From positions 953,501-1,017,500 of the forward strand of contig NZ_CP126980.1 in the NCBI RefSeq assembly GCF_030252345.1: 64,000 bases of DNA, read 5' to 3'. Position 1 is the stretch's first letter. The number at the start of each line of letters is the position of its first letter. The translations under genes were made by a program, and so were the position numbers. This document shows positions 42,593-54,795 of the stretch, piece after piece. The notes beneath the pieces are model-generated. The model worked only from the letters and a program-made list of their open reading frames with translations, was not told the DNA's origin and ran no database searches. This DNA comes from Actinoplanes oblitus (lineage in GTDB: Bacteria; Actinomycetota; Actinomycetes; Mycobacteriales; Micromonosporaceae).

Positions 42593-43282
42593 ATGAGAGC
42601 CCGGGTACTGGTCGTCGACGACGATCCCGCGTTGGCCGAGATGCTCGGCATCGTCCTGCGCAGTGAGGGATTCCTGCCCTCGTTCGTGGCGGACGGCGAA
42701 CGCGCGCTCGCCGCTTTCCGGGAGAACCGCCCGGACATCGTCCTGCTGGATCTGATGCTCCCCGGAATGAGTGGCATCGACGTGGCGCGCGCCATCCGTG
42801 CCGAGTCCGGCATTCCGATCGTCATGCTCACCGCGAAAAGTGACACCGTCGACGTGGTCCTGGGCCTGGAGTCCGGTGCCGACGACTACGTGGTCAAGCC
42901 GTTCAAGCCCAAGGAGCTGGTCGCCCGGATGCGGGCCCGGCTGCGCCGGGGCGAGGACGCCGCGCCGGAGATGCTCACCATCGGACCGCCGGGCAACCAG
43001 ATCAACATCGACGTGCCGGCGCACACCGTGTCCCGGGACGGCGAGGAGGTCAAGCTCACCCCGCTGGAGTTCGACCTGCTGGTGGCCCTGGCCCGCAAGC
43101 CGCGCCAGGTGTTCACCCGGGAGGTGCTGCTCGAGCAGGTCTGGGGTTACCGGCACGCGGCGGACACCCGGCTGGTGAACGTGCACGTCCAGCGGCTGCG
43201 CGCCAAGATCGAGCCGGATCCGGAGCGACCGGAGATCATCCTGACGGTCCGAGGTGTCGGCTACAAGGCGGGCACCGGCTAG
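42593..43282 (+). CDS. mtrA: Response regulator MtrA
   Basis: The product is 229 residues from ATG 42593. The receiver domain has the acidic pocket VVDDDPALAEML, phosphoacceptor D53 in LLDLMLPG, the threonine in MLTAKSD and the lysine in VVKPFKPKEL. The OmpR-type winged helix ends VNVHVQRLRAKIEPDPERPEIILTVRGVGYK. MtrA controls cell-wall hydrolase, division and, in streptomycetes, developmental genes. mtrB follows 29 bp downstream, then lpqB, the conserved order. Confidence 0.96.
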   Translation: MRARVLVVDDDPALAEMLGIVLRSEGFLPSFVADGERALAAFRENRPDIVLLDLMLPGMSGIDVARAIRAESGIPIVMLTAKSDTVDVVLGLESGADDYVVKPFKPKELVARMRARLRRGEDAAPEMLTIGPPGNQINIDVPAHTVSRDGEEVKLTPLEFDLLVALARKPRQVFTREVLLEQVWGYRHAADTRLVNVHVQRLRAKIEPDPERPEIILTVRGVGYKAGTG

Positions 43283-43311
43283 TCGGGACCGGGGGCTAAC
43301 CTTGCCGCGAG

Positions 43312-44958
43312 ATGCGTGCTCCGGCCTGGCTACCCCAACCCGTGCGCCGCGCCCTGCGAGTGGTGCGGCGCTACTGGCGTGTGATCGCTCTCCGGCTGGA
43401 GAGATACACCACGCCGGTCCGCCGCTCCTGGCGGCGCTCGCTGCAGGTCCGCGTGGTGACCCTGACCCTGGTGGCGTCCAGCCTGCTGGTCGGCACCTTC
43501 GGCTGGTTCATCGCGGACCGCAGCGCCGACATCCTGCTCAACCGCGCGCAGGACGAGGTCGCCGCCTCCGTGACGCGCAAGGTCGACTGGGCCGCCCAGC
43601 AGCTCAGTGTGCACCCGCAGGCCTATGACGCGGGCCTGCCCGCCACCATCAGCGACACCGCCAACGCGCTGTACGACGGTGAGCAGGCCGGGGACACCGG
43701 CACGCTGGTGTCGCTGCGCGCCGAGCACTTCAGCGCCCTGCGCCCGCAGACCATCCCCACTGTCGACACCACCGAGCTGATCACCCCCGAGCTGATCCAC
43801 ACGGTTGCCGACGACGCCAAGGTCGCCTGGCAGATCCGGACCGCCGAGGTGGACGGCCGCCTGACGAAATACCTGGTCTTCGGCTCGCCGGTGCCGGCCC
43901 AGTTCGGCCACCTCGAGCTCTACTACATGGTCCCGCTGACCACCGAGAACGCCGCGGCCAACCAGATCCGCACCATGGTGCTGGTCACCGGCCTGGCCCT
44001 GGTGATCCTGCTGGGCGTGGTGGCCGGCCTGGTCACCCGGCTGGTGGTCACCCCGGTCCGGGTGGCCGCGCGCACCGCGCAGCGGCTCTCGGCCGGCCTG
44101 CTCGACCAGCGGATGAGGGTGGACGGCGAGGACGACCTGGCGATGCTCGCCGCCGCGTTCAACCAGATGGCGGCGAACCTGCAGCGGCAGATCGTCCGGC
44201 TGGAGGAGATGTCCCGGTTGCAGCGGCGGTTCACCTCCGACGTGTCGCACGAGCTGCGGACCCCGCTCACCACGGTCCGGATGGCCGCCGACCTGATCTT
44301 CTCGGAGCGCGAGGACTTCGACCCGGCGGTGGCCCGCAGCGCCGAGCTGCTGCAGGCCGAGCTGGACCGCTTCGAGGGACTGCTCACCGACCTGCTGGAG
44401 ATCAGCCGGTTCGACGCCGGGTTCGCCGCGCTGGACGCCGAGCACACCGACCTGGTGCCGATCGTGCAGCGGGTGACCGAGCGGCTCACCGGGCTGGCCG
44501 AGCGGGTCGGCGTCGAGCTGGAGCTGCGCCTGCCGGACTCGCCGGTGATCGCCGAGGTGGATCCGCGCCGGGTCGAGCGGGTGCTGCGCAACCTGGTGGG
44601 CAACGCGGTCGAGCACGGCGAGGCGCGGCCGGTGCAGATCACCATGGCCACCGACGACGCCGCGGTGGCGATCACCGTGCGCGACCACGGCATCGGTCTC
44701 AAGCCCGGCGAGGAGCGGCTGGTCTTCAACCGGTTCTGGCGGGCCGACCCGTCCCGGGCCCGGCAGACCGGCGGCACCGGACTGGGCCTGTCGATCAGCG
44801 CGGAGGACGCCCGGCTGCACGGCGGCTGGCTGGAGGCCTGGGGCTCGCCCGGCGAGGGCGCCCAGTTCCGGCTGACCCTGCCGGTCCGGGCCGGTGACCG
44901 GCTGGTCGCCGCCCCGCTGCCGCTGATTCCCCGGGACCGGACAGCGGAGGTGAGCTGA
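43312..44958 (+). CDS. mtrB: Sensor histidine kinase MtrB
   Basis: The product is 548 residues. TM1 is near residues 46-68 (VVTLTLVASSLLVGTFGWFI) and TM2 near 222-244, with an extracytoplasmic loop of about 150 residues between. A HAMP domain (VVTPVRVAARTAQRLSAG) leads to the dimerisation helix with phospho-histidine H313 in SDVSHELRTPLTTVRM. The ATPase domain has N-box NLVGNAVEHG, G1 DHGIGLKPGEE and G2 GGTGLGLSIS. It phosphorylates MtrA. lpqB starts one base past its stop. Confidence 0.96.
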   Translation: MRAPAWLPQPVRRALRVVRRYWRVIALRLERYTTPVRRSWRRSLQVRVVTLTLVASSLLVGTFGWFIADRSADILLNRAQDEVAASVTRKVDWAAQQLSVHPQAYDAGLPATISDTANALYDGEQAGDTGTLVSLRAEHFSALRPQTIPTVDTTELITPELIHTVADDAKVAWQIRTAEVDGRLTKYLVFGSPVPAQFGHLELYYMVPLTTENAAANQIRTMVLVTGLALVILLGVVAGLVTRLVVTPVRVAARTAQRLSAGLLDQRMRVDGEDDLAMLAAAFNQMAANLQRQIVRLEEMSRLQRRFTSDVSHELRTPLTTVRMAADLIFSEREDFDPAVARSAELLQAELDRFEGLLTDLLEISRFDAGFAALDAEHTDLVPIVQRVTERLTGLAERVGVELELRLPDSPVIAEVDPRRVERVLRNLVGNAVEHGEARPVQITMATDDAAVAITVRDHGIGLKPGEERLVFNRFWRADPSRARQTGGTGLGLSISAEDARLHGGWLEAWGSPGEGAQFRLTLPVRAGDRLVAAPLPLIPRDRTAEVS

Positions 44959-44959
44959 C

Positions 44960-46813
44960 ATGCGTGCCAGGCGGTCCGCCCCGACCCTGCTGCCGGTCGT
45001 CGCCGCGCTGGTGGCGTTCGCCGCCGGTGCCTGCGGGATACCCGACAACACCGGGGTGAAAGAGGTGGGCCCCGGCCGGTCCACCGGCGCCACCTCGGCC
45101 GGCGACGGCGACGTCGTCCAGGTGGACCGAGAGGACTCCGACGAGGCCCGGCAGTTCGCGGCGAACTACCTGCGGGCGGCGGCCGGCGACCTGGGTACCG
45201 CCGCCGACCGGCTGAAAAGCTTCATGACCCCGGCCGCGGCGGGCCGGTTCAAACCCGCCGGCGGTGGCCTGCAGGTGGTCCGGCTGGTCGGCGATCCGCT
45301 CACCACGCCGGGCGACAACGTGGTGTACGTGACGTACGAGCCGGTCGGCACGCTCGACGAGTTCGGGCGGCTGGAGCCGGCCCGGGAGACCCGCCAGGAC
45401 ACCTACGAGATCAAGGTGGGTCAGCTCGCCGGCAAGTCCGGGCTGTTCGTCACCGAGGCGCCGCCGGTGCTGCCGCTCGACGTGCGGGCGCTGCGCGGTT
45501 CGTACGTGCAGCACCCCCTCTACTACTGGAACACCGAGTACACCGGCCTGGTCCCGGACGTGCGTTACCTGCCGAAAGCACTGCCCGTCGAGCAGCGGCC
45601 GACCACCGTGCTGACCTGGCTGCTGAACGGGCCGTCCGCCTGGTTGTCGGTCGCCAACCTGCCCAAGGGCACCGCGCTCAAGGGCAACGTGCCGACCATC
45701 GACGACAACAAGCTGCAGATCGCCCTGAGCACCCAGGCGGGCACCGCCGACAACGCGGAGCAGTCGGTGGACCGGCTGCGCCGGCAACTGCAGTGGACGC
45801 TGCGCCCGCTGCTGCCGGCCGGCGCCGAGCTGGACCTGAAGATCGAGCACCAGGACGTCCGGGCCTTCAGCGGCGACGACTACCTGACCAGCAACCCGGC
45901 GGCCCAGCTGGTCGACGAGCCGGAGCGGTTCGTGGTCTACGGGGGCAAGATCCGCCGGGTCTCCGGGCAACCCTGGTCGGTCAACCCGGTGCCGGTGCTC
46001 AAGACCGAGGAGAACAAGGACGTCCTGGCCGCCGCGATGAGCACCGTGGGGACACGCACCTTCGCCGCGGTGGTGGTCAAGGCCGGCAAGGGCCAGGCGC
46101 TGCGGGTGGCCGGCGCCGCGTCCGGTGACCAGGCCCCGTTGCAGCCGATCAGCGGCCTGTCCGGCACGCTCGGCGAGCCGGTCTGGGCGCCCGCCGGGGA
46201 CGCCGCCGACGGTTCCCCGGACGCCGCGATCGGTCTGATCATCGCGGGCGACAGGCTGTACGCCTTCCCGGCGGGCAAGGGCGCCGCGCGGCAGATCCCG
46301 TGGACCGGCCCCGGCAGCCGGATCACCTCGGTCGCGGTGGCGCCGGACGGCCGCCGGGTGGCCCTGGTGGTGGACGGCAAGCTGTACCGCGCGTCGTTCA
46401 GCCCCGGCGGGGACGCGCCGTCACTGGGCACCCCGCAGCAGCTCCGGCCCGCCTCGCTGGCCACGGTCAGCGCCGTCGACTTCAACAGCGAGGGCTGGCT
46501 GACCGTGGCCGGCGTGCGGGAGAACCAGCGGGTCACCATCGAGGACGTGTCGGTGGACGGCGCGCTGGAGGGCGACCGGCTGCCCGACCTGGGCAGCAAG
46601 GTGGTGGACTCGCTGAGCGTCTACCCCGCCAGCCCGCTGGAGTCCAACTCGTTCGACGGGCGGCCGTCGGTCCGGTCGGTCTGCTACACCTCCGACGGCA
46701 AGGCCTGGGAGGCGCTCTCCCAGCCGGATCAGATCAAGGCCGACAAGGTGGCCGGGCCGCCGGCGAACCAGGCCGCCGGTACCGTGCCGCTGGCGCCGTT
46801 CTACCTGGAATGA
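44960..46813 (+). CDS. lpqB: Lipoprotein LpqB
   Basis: The product is 617 residues. The signal peptide ends in a lipobox (AFAAGAC) with lipidated C25. The central part, around GLVPDVRYLPKALPVEQRPTTVL to ALSTQAG, is a GerMN-type domain, and the C-terminal 270 residues are the LpqB beta-propeller-like domain (SVAVAPDGRRVALVVDGKLYRASF). LpqB modulates MtrB signalling at the membrane surface in mycobacteria. The order mtrA-mtrB-lpqB is conserved. Its stop overlaps the ATG of the ComF-like gene. Confidence 0.95.
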   Translation: MRARRSAPTLLPVVAALVAFAAGACGIPDNTGVKEVGPGRSTGATSAGDGDVVQVDREDSDEARQFAANYLRAAAGDLGTAADRLKSFMTPAAAGRFKPAGGGLQVVRLVGDPLTTPGDNVVYVTYEPVGTLDEFGRLEPARETRQDTYEIKVGQLAGKSGLFVTEAPPVLPLDVRALRGSYVQHPLYYWNTEYTGLVPDVRYLPKALPVEQRPTTVLTWLLNGPSAWLSVANLPKGTALKGNVPTIDDNKLQIALSTQAGTADNAEQSVDRLRRQLQWTLRPLLPAGAELDLKIEHQDVRAFSGDDYLTSNPAAQLVDEPERFVVYGGKIRRVSGQPWSVNPVPVLKTEENKDVLAAAMSTVGTRTFAAVVVKAGKGQALRVAGAASGDQAPLQPISGLSGTLGEPVWAPAGDAADGSPDAAIGLIIAGDRLYAFPAGKGAARQIPWTGPGSRITSVAVAPDGRRVALVVDGKLYRASFSPGGDAPSLGTPQQLRPASLATVSAVDFNSEGWLTVAGVRENQRVTIEDVSVDGALEGDRLPDLGSKVVDSLSVYPASPLESNSFDGRPSVRSVCYTSDGKAWEALSQPDQIKADKVAGPPANQAAGTVPLAPFYLE

Positions 46814-47529
46814 CCGGGTTGCTCGGCGAGCTCGCCGATCTGGTCCTGCCGGGGGCCTGCGCGGGCTGTGGCACGGACCGGGAGCGGCTGCGGCACGGGG
46901 TCTGCCCGGCCTGCGTGGCCGAGCTGGAGGGGCTGGAGCCGCTCTGGTCGGCGCCGCGGCCCCGGCCGCCCGGATTTCCGCCCTGCGCGGCGGTCGGGCC
47001 GTATGCCGGGGCGCTGCGCGGGGTGCTGCTGGCGTACAAGGAGAAGGGCCGGCACCGGCTCGCCCGGCCGCTCGGCGCGCTGCTGGCCGGCGCGGTCGCG
47101 GCCGTCGCACCGCGCGAGCGCCCGGTGCTGATCATCCCGGTCCCGTCGACCCGTGCGGCCCGCCGGGAGCGCTACGGCGACCACATGTCCCGGCTGACCG
47201 GGTATGCCGTCGCGCGGCTGCGGGCGGCCGGGTGGACCGCCGCGGCCGGCCAGCCACTGCGTGCCCTGCCCAAACCTGACTCCACGTCACTGGACGCTGC
47301 CGCGCGGTCCACGGCGGCTGTCAATTCGCTGCGAATCATTCCCGCCCGAATCGGCGTTCTGCGGCGCGGCGGCGCGATGCGAGGCACGCTGGTGGTAGCG
47401 GACGACATCGTCACCACCGGCGCCACGCTGGCCGCCGCGGTACGTCGTCTAGAGGAGGCGGACATGCAGGTCACCGGCGCCGCAGTACTGGCAGCGACAC
47501 AACTCCGCCGAAGCTGTCCGAGGATTTGA
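46810..47529 (+). CDS. ComF-family phosphoribosyltransferase-like protein
   Basis: The product is 239 residues from ATG 46810, sharing ATGA with the lpqB stop. An N-terminal zinc ribbon CAGCGTDRERLRHGVCPACV (two C-x2-C) is followed by YKEKGRHRLARPLG and the phosphoribosyltransferase PRPP loop VVADDIVTTGATL. ComFC proteins help DNA uptake in competent bacteria; in actinobacteria the role is unproven, though the location beside lpqB is conserved (M. tuberculosis Rv3242c). Confidence 0.92.
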   Translation: MTGLLGELADLVLPGACAGCGTDRERLRHGVCPACVAELEGLEPLWSAPRPRPPGFPPCAAVGPYAGALRGVLLAYKEKGRHRLARPLGALLAGAVAAVAPRERPVLIIPVPSTRAARRERYGDHMSRLTGYAVARLRAAGWTAAAGQPLRALPKPDSTSLDAAARSTAAVNSLRIIPARIGVLRRGGAMRGTLVVADDIVTTGATLAAAVRRLEEADMQVTGAAVLAATQLRRSCPRI

Positions 47530-47685
47530 CTTCAGTCACGCTTTCGATTGCCGATAGAGGCGAATGTCAGCCGTTGGTTATCCCAAACGAGGGGTGACGA
47601 GCGAGGATCGGCAGGTTAGCGTCTAGGTGACGAGGGTAGGGTTCATCAACTCACCCGCAAGATCCCTCGATGGACCGGGCGCGTT

Positions 47686-47706
47686 CTTTCCGCACCGGAA
47701 AGGAGG
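47686..47706 (+). promoter_or_regulatory. Leader hairpin ending in an orphan ribosome-binding-like site
   Basis: CTTTCCG (47686-47692) and CGGAAAG (47696-47702) pair perfectly across three bases. The second arm merges into AAAGGAGG (47699-47706), a near-ideal Shine-Dalgarno, but no start codon is well placed behind it. It lies 120 bases upstream of hpf, in its untranslated leader or promoter region. The 293-bp gap holds nothing else I can assign. Confidence 0.35.
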
Positions 47707-47822
47707 CTTCTCACTCACGTTTGCCGCGTCGCCCCATCTTCCAGGCGAGCGGCGTCCTTCTCAGGCAACACGATGCGCCGGTTACCGGCGCCCCACGAAG
47801 AACACGTTGGGGGAGGTCACGA

Positions 47823-48440
47823 GTGGACATTGTCGTCAAGGGCCGCAACGTAGAGGTTCCCGACCACTATCGAGAGCATGTCGCGGAAAAGCTGAGCAAG
47901 GTTGAGCGGTACGATCAGAAGCTGATGCGGGTCGATGTGGAGTTGTTCCACGAGCGCAACCCGCGCCAGTCGGACACCTGCCAGCGGGTCGAGATCACCG
48001 TCATGACGAAGGGTCCGGTGGTCCGCGCCGAGGCTCAGGCACAGGATTTCTACGCAGCTCTGGACTGCGCCATCAACAAACTGGACGCCCGGTTGCGCCG
48101 ATCCGCAGACCGTCGCCGCGTCCACCGCGGACGGCACGCACCGGTCTCGGTCGCCGCCGCCACCGCGAACCTTCCCACCGACCTGACCAGGGGTGGCGCC
48201 GCCACGCTGACCGCCGAGCCAGAGGCCGAGGAGCTGGCCGAGCACGACGAGAATCAGCCATGGCGGATCGTTCGCGAGAAAGAGCACTCCGGCGAGCCGA
48301 TGACCGTCGACGACGCGCTCTTCCAGATGGAACTCGTCGGGCACGACTTCTATCTGTTCCATGACAAGGAGAGCGGTCGGCCCAGCGTCGTGTACCGCCG
48401 TCGAGGCTACGACTACGGGATCCTCAGCCTGGCTGGGTGA
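47823..48440 (+). CDS. hpf: Long-form ribosome hibernation promoting factor
   Basis: The product is 205 residues from GTG 47823, preceded by GGGGGAGG six bases upstream. The N-terminal S30AE domain starts DIVVKGRNVEVPDHYREHVAEKL and ends LDARLRRSADRRR; after a 60-residue linker the C-terminal dimerisation domain (GEPMTVDDALFQMELVGHDFYLFHDKESG, VVYRRRGYDYGIL) follows. The long form makes 100S ribosome dimers in stationary phase. It lies between comF and secA as in M. tuberculosis (Rv3241c). The 3' end overlaps the convergent acetyltransferase by 17 bases. Confidence 0.95.
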   Translation: MDIVVKGRNVEVPDHYREHVAEKLSKVERYDQKLMRVDVELFHERNPRQSDTCQRVEITVMTKGPVVRAEAQAQDFYAALDCAINKLDARLRRSADRRRVHRGRHAPVSVAAATANLPTDLTRGGAATLTAEPEAEELAEHDENQPWRIVREKEHSGEPMTVDDALFQMELVGHDFYLFHDKESGRPSVVYRRRGYDYGILSLAG

Positions 48441-49620
48441 GTTCCCCGCCGGAGGCCTGCCTCAGCAGGTCTTCGGCGAACAGCACGAACTGGACGTCGT
48501 CGTGACGGGTGCCGGCCACACCGGGCAGCCGGGAGCGCAGGTACGCCTCCCGCCGGAACCCGGCTTTCTCCAGCACCCGTTGCGACCCCACGTTGTCCGG
48601 TAGCGTGCCCGCGATCAGCCGGGCGATCCCGGTCTCCGCGAACACCCACAGCGACAGCAGCTTGGCGGCCCGGGTGACCAGGCCGCGCCCGCGGAAGGCG
48701 GGCAGCATGCTGTAGCCGATCATGGCCTGCCCGGTGCGCGGCTCCTGGTAGTACAGCGAGATCTGGCCGGCCGCGGCACCGCTCGCCGCGTCCACCAGGA
48801 CCAGGTCGGCCCGGTGCCCGGCCAGCCAGTGCGCGGCCGCCCACGAACACCGCCGGCGCACCTCCTCCGGGCTCGGCGGCACCGGCGGCACGCTGGTCGC
48901 CACCACGTCCGGCTCGCTGTGCAGGGTGGCGTAGAAGCCCCGGTCGTCCTCGCCGAGCGGGCGTAGCGTCACCACGCCGTCGGACAGCTCACCGCCGGGC
49001 AGATCGGGCAGCAGCCGCTCCACCGGCTCGCCGGAGTCGCCGGCCAGCCGGCCGTAGACCAGCACGTCGTCGTGCCCACCGGCCGGGTTCGGCAGCGCGC
49101 CGCGCCGCTCACCCTCGCGGACGTAACCGGCGGCCAGCGCGACCCGCTGGGCCACCGGGTTGTCCTGGTGGATCAGCAGTTCGAGGCGCTGCAGCCGGGG
49201 CATGCCCGGCGCACCGGCGAAGACCAGCTCGCTCACCTCGCGCAGCGCGGCGGTCGCGACGCCCCGCCGCCGGGCCTGCGGCCCGACCCAGAACCGGGCC
49301 TGCCCCGAGCCGAGGTCGGGCAGCAGGTGGTCCAGCTCCACCGCACCGACCGGGCCGCCGGCGCCTTCGGCGACTATGGCGTACGAGTAACGGTTGCTCG
49401 TGGCGGCGGCGGACAGGAACCGGCGGCCCAGCCGATCGGCGCGGGCCGCGGCCAGCGCCGCCTCGTCGGAGCGGCCGGCGGCGCGCAGGCGTATCCCGGG
49501 GTCGCGCTCACCCCGCTGGTCCCCGCTGCCCCGATCCGCCCGGTTGTGCCGGTCGTCCCGCTCCGGCCGGCCGTGCCGGCTGTCCTGATCCACCGGGCTT
49601 TCGCCGCTCTCCTGATCCAC
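48424..49620 (-). CDS. Tandem GNAT acetyltransferase
   Basis: The product is 398 residues from GTG 49620, with GAGGA upstream; an earlier GTG at 49659 lacks such a site. The N-terminal 30-50 residues are a charged Asp/Arg/Gly-rich stretch. Two GNAT domains follow: the first has FWVGPQARRRGVATAALREV, the second IGYSMLPAFRGRGLVTRAAKLL and PDNVGSQRVLEKAGFRREAYLR. The first domain's loop is slightly atypical (ARRRGVATAA) but still plausible. Substrates are unknown. It sits inverted between hpf and secA, breaking an otherwise conserved same-strand run. Confidence 0.85.
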   Translation of the reverse strand: MDQESGESPVDQDSRHGRPERDDRHNRADRGSGDQRGERDPGIRLRAAGRSDEAALAAARADRLGRRFLSAAATSNRYSYAIVAEGAGGPVGAVELDHLLPDLGSGQARFWVGPQARRRGVATAALREVSELVFAGAPGMPRLQRLELLIHQDNPVAQRVALAAGYVREGERRGALPNPAGGHDDVLVYGRLAGDSGEPVERLLPDLPGGELSDGVVTLRPLGEDDRGFYATLHSEPDVVATSVPPVPPSPEEVRRRCSWAAAHWLAGHRADLVLVDAASGAAAGQISLYYQEPRTGQAMIGYSMLPAFRGRGLVTRAAKLLSLWVFAETGIARLIAGTLPDNVGSQRVLEKAGFRREAYLRSRLPGVAGTRHDDVQFVLFAEDLLRQASGGELTQPG

Positions 49621-49804
49621 GGAGCCATCCTCGCGCGGACGCGCCCGGCCGAGAAACACGTTTCAACGGCTCGGCGACTGCGCTGTCAGCGAACTTCCTG
49701 CCCCGTTTAGTCCCTTTTGTGAGTTTGGCGGGAGGCTCGGGTCACAGGCTTCCGGAGAAGGTGCCTACGATGGTTCGGCAGACTGTCTAGGGGAGCGCTG
49801 ACCC

Positions 49805-52720
<2,916 letters not shown>

Positions 52721-52748
52721 CCTGGCCCGCCCCACGCACCATCCCGAC

Positions 52749-52787
52749 GCCGCCCGGCCCGGACCGACCTGGTCCGCGCCGGGCGGC
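52749..52787 (+). terminator. secA terminator
   Basis: GCCGCCCGGC plus CGGACC (52749-52765) pairs with GGTCCG plus GCCGGGCGGC (52771-52787) around a five-base loop, with one C-C mismatch. It lies 28 bases after the stop. The remaining gap to 52971 shows nothing further. Confidence 0.8.
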
Positions 52788-52971
52788 GCCGTTTCCCGCC
52801 GCTACCGCTCGCGCGCCAGCCCACCGGGCCGCGCTTCGACCCGGCTGCGGCCGGGTCGGCTCGCGAGCCGGTGTCGGGTTGGTGCCACCGGTTGGGTGGA
52901 ACCCGGAACGGCCACCGCCTCCACTGCTCAGTGGACGCCCCGGGGTGTGCCCTGCTGTCTCTCCCCGCGCC

Positions 52972-53772
52972 TCAGATGAGGCGGAGGGCCGTCGCATACC
53001 AGTTGTCGTCGTGCAGCTCCAGGCGTAACGCCATGGCCCACGTTCGCTCGCCGGTGATCAGGGCGACAGCGGCCTCGACCGCGCCGCGCCGTGGCTCGCA
53101 GAGGTTCACCCTGAGCACCGCGACCGGGGACGGCCGTGCCGGTCGCCGGTCGCCGGGCCGGCGGGCGCGCCGCAGCTGGGCCACCCGGCGGGCACCGGAG
53201 AGGCCCTGCGCCACCACATCGGCGGCCTGCGCCGGCAGCGTCAGTCGGCGCAGGTGGGTCGCCGGGCGGTAGCCATTCAGCACCTCGAGGCACAGGTGCA
53301 CGAACCGCTTCACCGCCAGCCGCGCGTCCCCGGACGGCCCGGCCACCACGGGCGCCGCCGCGGCCACAGCCTCCTGAGCCCAAGCCGCTTGAGCCGATGC
53401 CGCCTGAGCCGATGCCGCTTGAGCCGATGCCGCTTGAGCCGATGCCGCCCGGGGTGATGCCGCCTGAGCCGAAGCTGCCTGAGCCGGAGCCGCCTGAGGC
53501 GATGCCGCCGGGTCGTCCGGCCGGCCGGGTGCCCCAGGCAAAGAGGCCGGGTCACCCGGCCCGCCGCCCACCCGGACCGGTGTGCTCGGCGGTGGGCCGG
53601 CCGGCGCCCGCCGCACGGGGCGTGGCCACTCCAGAGCCAGCTGCTGCGCCGACGACCACGCCGGGGGCGTCACCTCATCGTCGAACGGAGGGTCGTACCG
53701 AAGAAGCGGGCGCAGCCGAATCGCCGGCCGCGACCCGGCGGGCGCAACCCGGGCCACCGATCGCATCTCCAC
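52972..53772 (-). CDS. Rv3235-family protein with AQAAS tandem repeats
   Basis: The product is 266 residues from GTG 53772, chosen for AAGGA six bases upstream. The N-terminal block [19 protein letters not shown] and the C-terminal domain ([35 protein letters not shown], then [25 protein letters not shown]) define the Rv3235 family next to secA. The function is unknown. Between them is a 90-residue linker in which the pentapeptide AQAAS is repeated about eight times, from a 15-bp DNA repeat (53376-53505). Confidence 0.85.
   Translation of the reverse strand: MEMRSVARVAPAGSRPAIRLRPLLRYDPPFDDEVTPPAWSSAQQLALEWPRPVRRAPAGPPPSTPVRVGGGPGDPASLPGAPGRPDDPAASPQAAPAQAASAQAASPRAASAQAASAQAASAQAASAQAAWAQEAVAAAAPVVAGPSGDARLAVKRFVHLCLEVLNGYRPATHLRRLTLPAQAADVVAQGLSGARRVAQLRRARRPGDRRPARPSPVAVLRVNLCEPRRGAVEAAVALITGERTWAMALRLELHDDNWYATALRLI
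53376..53505. repeat. 15-bp in-frame tandem repeat inside the Rv3235-like gene
   Basis: A unit reading GAGCCGATGCCGCCT or GAGCCGATGCCGCTT on the plus strand recurs with 15-bp spacing across about eight copies, encoding AQAAS or close variants on the minus strand. Because the period is five codons, copy-number change keeps the frame. Confidence 0.75.
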
Positions 53773-53889
53773 CGCCAATCCTTGCGTTTGGCTTCGTTTG
53801 CTTTCGACAGCCTCAGTCTTCTCTCGCGCGAGTGGACCGGTCAACACGCTGGCGGGCATCCGGAAAAAGCGGCGAAAGGCGCGATCCGT

Positions 53890-54117
53890 TCAGTCGGACT
53901 CGCGCTCGGTCAGCGGGTTCTCGCGCACCCAGGCGGCGGTCTCCAGGTACTTCCCCTGGATGTATTCCTCCAGCTTGGCGCGCTCCACCCGCCACTGGCC
54001 GCGGCCACCGATCTTGATCGCCGGCAACTCGCCGCTGCGCACCATGTGATAGACCTGCGAGTCCGTGACGTTCAGTTCGGCCGCCACGTCGGACAGCAAC
54101 AGGAACCGGGCCTCCAC
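53890..54117 (-). CDS. Small helix-turn-helix (excisionase/MerR-like) protein
   Basis: The product is 75 residues from GTG 54117, behind [40 protein letters not shown] is a winged HTH of the AlpA/excisionase type, with the wing [16 protein letters not shown] and a C-terminal amphipathic stretch. It resembles BldC-size regulators, but BldC itself is different in sequence. No integrase or att site is nearby, so it is a chromosomal regulator rather than a phage excisionase. It precedes the Rv3235-like gene by 117 bp on the same strand. Confidence 0.85.
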   Translation of the reverse strand: MEARFLLLSDVAAELNVTDSQVYHMVRSGELPAIKIGGRGQWRVERAKLEEYIQGKYLETAAWVRENPLTERESD

Positions 54118-54264
54118 GTGCCCTCCCACCCTCGATCGTTCCGGCAGCCTGAGTTTGCCATCGTTTGCCTCGGGAGCCGAGCCGTGACTCCCGAGTGTCC
54201 ACGATCCGGAGACGCCTGGTGGAATGAGCCTCGCCCGGCCCGCTGCGGCGGTGTACTGACCGGG

Positions 54265-54795
54265 ATGGCGAAGCTGGAGGAGAACGTGCCGATCACCGAG
54301 CTGGTCCGGGTCTACATGCCGGCCACCCTGCCGATGCTGGCGGCCCTGCGGGCGGACGGCCGGCTCGGCGACGCGGCGATGGAGGCGCACGCGGTGACCC
54401 CCGCGCTGCGCGAGTGGTACGCCGAGGGCGACGAGGAGGAGCTGGAGTACGTCGCCTTCACCCGGGCCGCGCAGGGCGCCCTGCAGTTGCTCCGGCACGA
54501 CAGCTCGGCGCCCCGCCGCCGGGTGGTGGTCTCCGCCGACGTGCCGGCGGACACGCTGGTCCGGGAGGACGTCGAGCTCGGCTCGAGCACCGTGCGGCTG
54601 CCCGAGCCGGTGCGGATCGCCCAGGTGGCGAGCATCCACGTGGACGGCGCCGAGGCGATGGAGGCGGTGGCGGCGGCCGCCGAGGTGGTCGAGGAGGCGC
54701 TCGCGGGTGACCCGGACGCGCAGTTCACCGTCGACGGCGCCGAGGACCACGAACTGGAGTGGTACGCGGTCTCCGAGCTGGACGAGCTGATCTAG
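54265..54795 (+). CDS. DUF6912 family protein
   Basis: The product is 176 residues from ATG 54265. The core [48 protein letters not shown] and [13 protein letters not shown] matches DUF6912. The second half is acidic with a helix-rich [19 protein letters not shown]. No function is known. The first dozen residues may not be translated, since family members begin near LVRVYMPA. The stop overlaps the convergent membrane protein by four bases. Confidence 0.8.
   Translation: MAKLEENVPITELVRVYMPATLPMLAALRADGRLGDAAMEAHAVTPALREWYAEGDEEELEYVAFTRAAQGALQLLRHDSSAPRRRVVVSADVPADTLVREDVELGSSTVRLPEPVRIAQVASIHVDGAEAMEAVAAAAEVVEEALAGDPDAQFTVDGAEDHELEWYAVSELDELI

Noticed and set aside
53890..54117. Phage or plasmid excisionase marking a mobile element
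   Set aside because: No integrase, att repeat or tRNA end is nearby, and the flanking genes keep the conserved secA-Rv3235 order.
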